Source: Macrolepiota albuminosa
Lineage: Eukaryota; Basidiomycota; Agaricomycetes; Agaricales; Agaricaceae
Direction of reading: 5' to 3'
Length of the DNA: 64,000 nt
NCBI GenBank assembly: GCA_027475525.1
Contig: JAMWFC010000117.1
Coordinates: forward strand, 5,070,183 to 5,134,182
In this document: positions 56,122-64,000 of the stretch, in pieces
How positions within the stretch are numbered: position 1 is the stretch's first letter
Layout of the letters: every line of letters starts with the position of its first letter
The notes under the pieces: model-generated
The model's database searches: none
Seen by the model: only the letters and a program-made list of their open reading frames with translations
What the model was told of the DNA's origin: nothing
Position numbers and translations under genes: made by a program

Positions 56122-57930
56122 GTGCTCATGTGCTTATATAAGATTAGGCTGGACCAGTATCAGATCAGATGTCATTTTTTGATCAGAAATGATAAGATTG
56201 ATGCAATCAGATCTATTGTGCAAAGCAAGCTGAGAAAGGCTTTGCAGGCAGCAACAATGTGTTTCCTGGACAATGTGCCAAAGGGATCAGGAGCTGGGAA
56301 AATCATGTTTTTCCTGCCTGCAGTACAATTCAAAACTCCACACCAGTCATATGTGCCAGATCCACCTCATCAAGACTTGTGTACAGACAACAAGGTGGAA
56401 AATTGTCTTCCCATGCTAGCTGCTATGGGCCTTGCCAACAATGGCAATGCCAGTGATTATGCACTGAGTGCTGAGGATACCCTGTTAGAAGAAAAGATGG
56501 TGGCACAAAAAAACTTGCAGTTGAATCACAACCACAAGGCAGCTGCTGACAAGCAGGCCAAGATTGACCGCAATAAGTTAGAGCAGGCTACGGGGCATAT
56601 TCCCAATAGGTTAGAAGTGTTTGGAGAGGGGAACACCACTAAGCATTCCAACTGGTTCTTTGGTGGCATGCTAGAATGCCATTTTTACTACTCACAGTTG
56701 TCAAACACCATCTTTGTGGGAGATGAGGCACTGTGGGCCCAGGAGCAGGAGAAGGAGAAGGGAATGAGGTATCATCATACCTCAATACTCTTGACAAAAA
56801 CTGCACTGCAGGGGTTCTCCATGAACCCCCAAGAAGCCTGCAAGTTGCTGGTGCTGGTGAAAAACAAGATGAAGGCACTGCCACTTTGCATTGAAGCCTA
56901 CTACCTTCTGCACAAATTCCAGTGCATATCTATGAATTATAGTTGACCATGGAGGGAGCTGGTCTGTGGTCCTAAATTTGAACAAATCCTCCTCCTCTTG
57001 ACCTTGATGACTAGCAAATGGACCTGGCCATTCTACCTACACCTGAAAAGTACCTCCAATAGAAAGGGCAGGAAAGCAAGCCTGTGTTCATGCTTGCCAA
57101 ATTTGACTCAGAAGGTATTTGACATATCTTTGACCTTGACCACCTAGCACAGAACATGCTTTATTTTTTGTGCCCTGGTATGATGAATGCTGTCTTGGGC
57201 ATTGCCATGGACTATGTGTTCCATACTCACTTCTGTACCTTTCTGGGGCACACCATTACACAAGGTGTATCACCTTAAGGGTGACCCTAAAGCTGCTTTG
57301 CCAGGGTGCTGGCCTTTATTGTGGCTCAACCTGGAATGTATCATGAAGCTATTCAAGCCCACAATGCAGCCAACCCCAGTCAGCTGTTTGTGCTGATATC
57401 ATGGACTGATGTGCAGTTCATGACCCCCCATTTTGAAGACTCCATGTTGGCCAACATCAGTGAGACCGACATATTAAGAGTCCTGTTAGCAAATTGTGTG
57501 CCAGTAGAATGGATAGACCATGCCTATACCTTTAGTATGGTCTACCTGGAGAGCCGTTTCTGGGCACCAAATGTGTTATTGGATGTGTACCATGACATCA
57601 ACAATAAATGGCACTGTAGACTTGATATCTATGGTGAGCCACCTGCAATTCTGCAGTGGGATGGTTGGAGGACCCCTACTGTGGATGATGTAATCTGCCT
57701 TCAGGCACTTCTTGTGTGAGAATTTGCTCAAGGTCATTTGTACCTTGAGGAAGGATTTTATTACCCTGTTAGGATGGAACCCTGTTGCCATGATCTGTAG
57801 ATGCATGGTCCACACCAAGGACTGCTACCAGTCGGTGAATTCCCCTCTCATGAGAGTGTCTACCTTAGCTAACACCAACTTTGATATGGCCACCTTTCTC
57901 AAGAGTGAACTACACCATCTGCCATCTGCA
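56122..57930 (+). pseudogene. Third ORF of gypsy copy B, decayed
   Basis: Related to the third ORF of the younger element over its C-terminal half: FLDNVPKGSGAGKIMFFLPA (younger: FPEDAPKGAPGANIPFLPA), YYSQLSNTIFVGDEALWA (younger: FYWLPVTNTIFVGQEARAA), and DILRVLLANCVPVEWIDHAY (younger: DTLRVLLHNQIPVSWADHAY), ending in LQWDGWRTPT. Broken by stops and frame changes around 56945-57300. It proves that this gene sits after integrase in more than one member of the family. Confidence 0.75.
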
Positions 57931-58070
57931 TGAACATGGCAAGCATTACTTATAGTTATTGTTGGCTAACATCAACACTTAACAAACTACAAGAGATGTC
58001 TTATTGGTCTTGTGGGGAAGCTTGTGGAAGCCACCCTTCTAGAGACTGTAACCAGTCTGAAAGGGGAGCA

Positions 58071-58335
58071 TGTAACCAAGTAACTTAGAGCCCAAGCTCT
58101 AGGTCTAACTTTAACTTTATGTCTTACCGAACAACCTCCTTGTTGTTCAGTAGATCCAGATGAGACCGTGTAGTATGTATCACTGTAATTTATATATTAC
58201 TAAATTATATAATATACTAAATATAATCATTGCTGATACCTTACCTAAGGTAGCTTTTTGTTACATTACTCATAGGACTGAATTGAATATCAATCTGGTT
58301 CTGTGGTGTAACTATAAGCTACTGACATTGTTTCA
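58071..58335 (+). repeat. 3' LTR of old gypsy copy B
   Basis: 265 bp, TGTAACCAAG...TTGTTTCA, preceded by the purine-rich aaaggggagca. Matches the LTR at 34402. Bases next to the two LTRs (ctaag and catgt) do not match, so they are probably not the two ends of one insertion. Confidence 0.75.
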
Positions 58336-58630
58336 CATGTTGAGTATAAATGAGAGAGTTCCAAGGTCTTTTATGTTATATATGTTTAAGAGCTCCTGCT
58401 TAGTTTTCTTGGCTTCCTCTTGGCTAGTTGAGACTCCAAAGATGTTGTTGGTGAAGGTATTTGTGACAGTGTGGGCATTTCCATTTATTCTTGTCTGCAC
58501 GCATGGGTCTGCATAGGAAGTTCAAATGCCTAAGTCTTTGTATGCTTTATCAAGGGTCCAGAACCAGTCTCTACTACCCTGCATCAGACTATACAGGGTT
58601 TTTAGCAGCTTGGCCTTCTTTCCCTCAATT

Positions 58631-59850
58631 TGTAAGAGTGACCTCTGGAGGCTATGGCCCAGTCACACAGCTGGCAAAGGGAGATCCAAAGTATATTAGA
58701 GTATATATCAACAATATCATAATAACTACTCACCTGGCAGAGGAAAATCCAAGAAGAACAAGTCTAGAGATTCCCTATGCCAGGTTGGATGCTTCTAGGG
58801 CCTCTGTCAGGTTCTGCTGACAACAGGGGCTTCCAATGGCAAGTGGGTCCTTACTAGGTGGACTCAATGTCTACAGGGTATCTCTAGCAGCAGCAGGGTG
58901 AGCTCCAGAGTTTGAAGGTGCAAAGGAGTAGGATCCCAGGCTAAGCCTGAGATATGGTGAAGGGGAGTTGGGTGAGATGGAGAGACAATGAGGAAGTGAT
59001 CAGGGAGAGACTAAGATCAGGAGATGGAAGAGAAGATCAAAGTGAGATTTAGTGAACCAGGAGACTTGTGAGAAGAAGAAAATAGATTGAGCAAGTTGTA
59101 TAAGATAGACAAATGAGTATAAAGGCAGAAGTTATGACAATATCAAAACTACTGTGATGAGCTACTGGCTATGAGTTAAATACCTGCATTGAGTAAGCTC
59201 CAGGTTGACCAAGTGAGGTCTCAAGCAGCATCCTATGTGGCTAGTCCTGTGTGGTGTATTGCTTGGATACAAGTCCTGTGCAATGTATAGTCTGGGTATG
59301 GGTGTGGCACCTTCTGGGCTGATCAGGGGTGGCATCAGGTGCCGGCAATGATCAGGTGGTTGAACAATGGGGTGGGGCATCAGGCACCAGCAATGATCAG
59401 GGGTTGAATGGTGGGGCAGAGTGCTGGAGTGCCAAGGAGTGTGCCTGGGGCCCTGGGGTGGGGTTGGGGGTGAGTCTGAGGTGCTGGTTATAACAGCCTC
59501 TGAAGCATGGAAAACAACTGTACAGTACAACAAAACCTTAAAAACTCAAAAATTGCCTAAATAAACAACTGCACAAACAAGGCAGGAAGACTCTGGACTT
59601 TGGAAGTCAGAAAGGCAAACTCTGGCTTATGTAAGCAGTCTAAAAGCAGTGCTGAAGGGACCACACTTGTCTGAATGAGCTACGATTCATGCCTTCAGCA
59701 CAAATTTCATAGCAAGCCTCCACCCTAACCTCACTTCGTTCAGTTAGGGCTCCAAATATGTATATAAGTAATTCAGTCTCCACCCCAACCTCACTTTGTT
59801 CAGTTAGAGGTTCCAAATATGTATCTTAGTAACTCAACTTCTATCATAAT
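58631..59850 (+). repeat. Second copy of the TGTAAG repeat, split by a solo LTR
   Basis: 58631-58804 and 59496-59850 align with 34769-35640 (tgtaagagtgacctctgg, caacaaaaccttaaaaactc, cttatgtaagcagtct). It ends with two decayed stems: ccctaacctcacttcgttcagttaggg-like (about 59711) and a further one at about 59790. The CpG in the stem of the other copy is CpA here. The block with tight ttc-loop hairpins is shortened. Confidence 0.65.
58805..59495 (-). repeat. Solo LTR, family 1-related
   Basis: 691 bp, TGTCAGGTTCTGCTGACA...GTTATAACA, with the target duplication gcctc (58800-58804 and 59496-59500). It splits the TGTAAG repeat and is closely related to the LTR at 18894. Its CpG positions are largely lost. 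Confidence 0.85.
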
Positions 59851-59988
59851 CTTACTTTCATTATGTCTTACTGATTCCAGCATAAGTTGTTAACAAATAG
59901 AGAGTTTCACATTTATCAAAAAATGATGCTACAATGCCAAATTATATATATTCTATTAGTACAGTATGAACAAATATCAAGTTAGATG

Positions 59989-60167
59989 CTAAAATATAAA
60001 AGTTAGTAATAAGTAAGTAATTAACAATCACACTCACATTTGTAAACCCAAGAAATAATGCTACAATTCCAAGTTATATGTACAATATCAAGTTAGATGC
60101 TAAAATGAAAAGTTAGATGCCAAAATATAAAGTTAGTAATAAGTATATAATTAACAATTATACTTAC
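59989..60167 (-). other. Tandem copies of an intron-like module after the Helitron helicase
   Basis: On the minus strand the helicase end reads ...GLQ then aatGTAAGT (donor from 60167), a perfect TACTAAC branch motif, and TTTTAG (60100). After a short exon-like piece, a second module repeats: aatGTGAGT (60037), TACTAAC, TTTTAG (59989). Both modules share gggtttacaaat/ggtttacaaat before the donor and catctaacttgata after the acceptor. No coding sequence follows, so whether they are used is unknown. Confidence 0.4.
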
Positions 60168-63100
60168 ATTTGTAAACCATTAAGAACTTCTTGATACACA
60201 ATATTTGCAGTCATTTTTGATGTATTTTCTTCTGACAAAATCACTTTGATATGATCTCCTGATGTGCATCGAGAAAGTGCAACATAGAGTTGGCCATGTG
60301 TAAAAACCAGTGATTGAAGGTCCAATCCAACATGCTTGACTGATTGCCCTTGAGACTTGTTGATAGTCATAGCAAAGGCCAATCGAATTGGAAACTGTCT
60401 CCTGCATAATGGTATGGGCAAATCCTCTTCAGAGGCATCTAGATTGACCCTTGGAATCAAAACAGTTGAACCTGCAAACTTGGCATCTCCACTGATAATA
60501 CGACATCTGAGGACTCTAGTGCTGATGTGAGTGACAATCATTCTTGTTCCATTGCAAAGTCCTTTGGTTGTGTCCAGATTTCTGAGAAGCATGACAGGAA
60601 CTCCAATCTTCAAAGCCAGTTTAGCCAAAGGCAAACTACTGGCTTTCAAAGAGTTGAGATATTCCACAGGATATAATGCAAGGCCATCAGGATTCCTGTT
60701 ATCAGAAAGAACAGAATCTGCACTCTGTAAGATCCTTTCTTCCCCTGGATACCTCTCTAGAACTTCTGCATTGATCTCCTCTATATCTGAGTTCTTGCCA
60801 GAGAGAATAGTCTGGTCCAGGTAATACTAATCATTTTGAGGATGACCAATATCAGGATATGTAGAAGAAATCAATCCAGTAATAGAATTGTCATCACAGA
60901 TCATCTTTTCAGGCAGTTTGACTGTTTCTCCAGGTCCTAGATTTTTCCCTGCACCAACATCCAACAACCAAGCTGCATGAGCAATATTCTCTGCAGTCTG
61001 ATCCAATCTCATATTTTGGACCAAGTAGTGGACTTGGATATGATCCCAAAGTCGGCCCCTTTTGAGTGAAGCAGCAATCATCTGCTGCCTGAGTCCATGT
61101 GGAACCACTGGAAGAGTTTGTCTAAAGTCCCCTCCAAAAACCACAGTAACTCCACCAAAGGAAATGTCGTTATCGAAGATGTCCCTGAAGCCACCATCTA
61201 CAGATTCAATGGCATTTTTGTGTTGCATTGAAACTTCATCCCAAATAACAACTTTGGTGTGAAGTATGAGCTGTGATAACTGGGTTCCTCTCTTGATATT
61301 GGCAATGGATGTGTCAAGAGCAGGAATGGGAATTTTGAATCTTGAATGAGCTGTCCTACCCCCTTCCAACAATAAGGCAGCAATGCCAGATGATGCTACA
61401 CATAATGCCACATCTCCATTGGAACGAACTGCAGCAGCCAGAGTATTGCAGACAAAGGTTTTGCCACATCCTCCAGCACTGTGAATAAATAGCATCCTGC
61501 CCAAATTGTTGTTCACTGAGTTCATGACAGCATCAAAGGTCTCCAGTTGTTCCACATTGAACTTGGCCTTGTTCCTCTCCACTCTTTGCTTGAGCTCTTC
61601 AACATCATAATTAGTTTCATCTTCTAAAAGTCGATTGCCTAGAAGAATGATCAGTATTCAAGTCAATCTTTTATGCAAATGCCAATTACCTGGAACTATG
61701 TTCCAATTCTGTTGAGCCTCTGGCATGTTGGGAAAGTCTTTCAGAGTTTTTCCAAAATTCATCGAAGTGTCATTGATGAGATAAAGGCCATAGTCATAAA
61801 TATCCTCATTGGTAAAGATCTGGTCTCTGTACTGCCTAGTATGTTCCAATCTGTGTTGAAGATCATCACAGATAGAATGCTTGAATTCATTCCATAGAGC
61901 CTCAGGAGTGGCAGGAGCACAGTAGAATAGAATAGTGCAAAACAGCTGTCTGAGAGCTGATCCTAGTTGGATTGGAGCAGCTTCAGTGAGACACTGCCTC
62001 CATTCTGCATCATCCTCCAAAAGACCTAGAGCCTTGCATGCTTCTTGATAAGTGGGATAGATATGGCCATTGACTGTCCTGAGATCAGCCCATGAAGTTG
62101 CATTGGTTACAACAGTCAAGAGCATCCTGAGATAGAACCTTTCTCCCTGCCTTGGTGAAGCAAAGTACATCCTTCCAATTGCTGTCCCTCTCTGCCTCTC
62201 CTTCCAACTCTGTTTAGATGCTTCATAAACAAACTTGGTTGCAAAGTTCTGATAAGTGGTGTTATTATTGGGAAACCTGGTATTGGCTTCAAACCAAGCT
62301 GTGAGTGCAGTCTTGTCTGCATTAGGTCTAGCAGCCACCACCTGTATCGGTTCATCATCTGAGAAATAGACTTCATGCTGGTTTTCCAAGTGCACAGGCA
62401 ATCTGTACACTGAAGGATATTCAGCATGCATGTTGAATTCAAAGATGTGCCAGCAAGCCTCAGGAGCAGAAATGTATCTGGCATCCAAGTGTTCCTTGAT
62501 TTCATCCCTCTCCTCCCTAGCAATCTCCAAAGTTGTCCTATCATGGCCCTTGTAGATGTACTTGTAAATGTATTTGATTGCATCCACTGAAGCACAGACT
62601 TCCACATTGATATGACATTGGAATTTGGCTGAGAGATATGGATTGTATGGGACAACATTATGATTGTCATAACGACGACCATGCTTTTCAAAAAAGCGGC
62701 CATTGTTAGGTCTGGCATATTGGGGATAGCCATCATCACCATACTGTATAGCTTCCTGAAATTCCTTAGGATATCTCTTGGAACATTTGCCATCTACCAT
62801 GCACTTGGCATTGGGAAAATCTGCTCCACATGGACCATGAACCATATTGGTAGTAACAACCTAATAACAAAGGTCAGTCACTGCATTGATAATTCAAGCA
62901 AAGCCAATACCTGATACAATTGAGGCTGAGTCACTAGATCAGGAATTTGAGCAGAAACAATAGTGTCCACATGAGCTGCATCTTTGATCTTGTCATGATG
63001 ATGGAAAAAGATCAAGATATGTATATGTGGAAGTCCCCTCTTTTGAAATTCAATGGTATGGACAGATGCCACACATTTTCCAAATAAACCATCTTTTATG

Positions 63101-64000
63101 TCCTTCAAAAGAGCATTCTTCTTGAGTTCAAATACTCTAGCAACAAAATCTGGACGATCAGAAGCTGTTTGCCTCTTTCCATTAACCATAGGTTCTTTTA
63201 GCAAAGCCTCTTCTATTTCAGGCCACTTTGGATTGGCAGTCATGGTGATGAAGAGATCTGGTTTATGAAAGTGCCTGCAAATAGCCATAGAGTCCTGGAA
63301 TAGTTGCTGCATATGTTGTTCACTTCTAACATGAGAAGAGGGGAGGACCACACATCGGCTCTGTCTGTGTAAGTCTTCATCTCCAGTAGCTGCATCAACC
63401 ACTCCTTGATAGACTTCAGCCCTAATCTTCTTTTGATTCTGTCTGACCCAGTTGAGCTTTGATTGTTCTATTGATGCCCATGCATCCACAACATATTGCT
63501 GGAACAGTCTGCCACTCCAAAGCAATGCAGCATTAGCTTCCAAAGCTCTCTGCTGCAGCCTATATGCATAATATGCAGTTTGGCTGACATTTTTGGCTCT
63601 TTGTTCTCCTGCTGGTCCAAATTGAGATTGAATATTGGTGTGAAATCCAGGTTCTCCAGTTGGAAATATGACAGTATAGTTCAAGGAAGTATAATAGGGA
63701 TGCAAATGGCTGATTCACTTTAATTGACCTCCATGCAGATGCAGGACTATATCATGGTGATCCGATCATTCTTCAGAACCATCTCCTGGTATAATTGCAG
63801 CAACTCCTTCCTGTTCATTAGGGTTGTTATAGCGTCGATGGTCTTCAAAGTCAGCCCTCAGTTGAACAGAAAGCCTTTGTGGTTGGCCTTCAGGTACTTC
63901 TGTCATAATCTGCTTTGCAAGCTTGTATAAGCCAATAAAGGGATTGACTCTATGAAGCATATCCTGCAAAGAGGCCATTATCTGAGGATCCAATCTAGGA
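60164..64000 (-). mobile_element. Helitron, autonomous-type, continues beyond right edge
   Basis: Minus-strand Rep-helicase gene with two introns and few defects, described in the next entry. The 5' end is outside the window. The 3' end should lie left of 60164, but no definite hairpin-CTRR terminus was identified; the stems at 59711-59830 are a candidate. Confidence 0.85.
60164..64000 (-). pseudogene. Helitron Rep/helicase (HUH endonuclease with PIF1-like helicase), partial
   Basis: Exons 64000-62911, 62860-61690 and 61638-60164; introns 62861-62910 (50 nt, GTATTG...TTATTAG) and 61639-61689 (51 nt, GTAATT...CTTCTAG) restore the frame exactly. Rep domain: FITMTANPKWPEI, the HUH-containing GLPHIHILIF, and the two-Tyr motif KYIYKYIYKGHD, which nick and join single-stranded DNA in rolling-circle transposition. 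Helicase: Walker A SAGGCGKTF, Walker B VIWDEVSM, GGDFRQTLPVV, and the C-terminal FAMTINKSQGQS and GQLYVALSRCTSGDHIKVIL. Premature stops: TGA at 63766-63768 and 63715-63717 (Arg expected at both in the HHDIVLHL...QLK region) and TAG at 60827-60829 (Gln-type position before YYLDQTIL). All three fit C-to-T change. The N-terminus is outside the window. Confidence 0.9.

Noticed and set aside
34402..58335. A single 24-kb retrotransposon bounded by the LTRs at 34402 and 58071
   Set aside because: It contains RT, RNase H and integrase twice in diverged form, a nested element, and no matching target duplication at the outer ends.

Overview
This window is a piece of a filamentous fungal nuclear genome, most likely an agaricomycete basidiomycete with a repeat-rich genome. 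The evidence is the set of element families (Ty1/copia and Ty3/gypsy elements, a Helitron with 50-51 nt GT-AG introns, a DIRS-type reverse transcriptase, tyrosine-recombinase relics) and a pair of secreted HsbA-like genes. Species cannot be named from the sequence alone. Almost everything here is transposon, much of it nested and decayed. Only about 6 kb (20.3-26.2 kb) looks like host sequence.

Layout. 1-2.1 kb: DIRS-like reverse transcriptase relic (-). 3.5-4.4 kb: Helitron N-terminal relic (+). 5,399-10,423: full-length copia element with 5-bp target duplication (TSD); its polyprotein frame is preserved but carries seven nonsense codons. 10.4-13.4 kb: unclassified relic. 13.4-20.1 kb: three copies of one gypsy LTR family (one clean solo LTR, two carrying nested solo LTRs) and a decayed gag. 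20.35-26.18 kb: a 1.3-kb inverted duplication with an HsbA-like gene in each arm; the 3.2-kb spacer holds a decayed tyrosine recombinase and an unknown Cys-rich exon. 26,210-31,601: copia element with an intact 1566-codon ORF but an altered reverse transcriptase catalytic motif. 31.6-34.4 kb: LTR scraps. 34,402-58,335: two old, CpG-poor gypsy copies (A and B) fused to each other, with a younger 11.5-kb gypsy element (41,531-53,017, TSD ctgaa) inserted into copy A. 58.6-59.85 kb: a repeat also seen at 34.8 kb, split by another solo LTR. 60.16-64.0 kb: a nearly intact Helitron (-) that runs off the right edge.

Four themes stand out. (1) Five direct duplications all have a period of exactly 77 bp, which points to an assembly artefact; collapsing one of them restores a reading frame. 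(2) The gypsy family carries a long third ORF after integrase, preserved in two diverged copies, with no function I recognise. (3) Nonsense codons in the elements are nearly all TGA and point to CGA-to-TGA (CpG deamination) decay. (4) Copia-type LTRs of different families share a stem CTCAGT...ACTGAG whose loop is often TATA-like.
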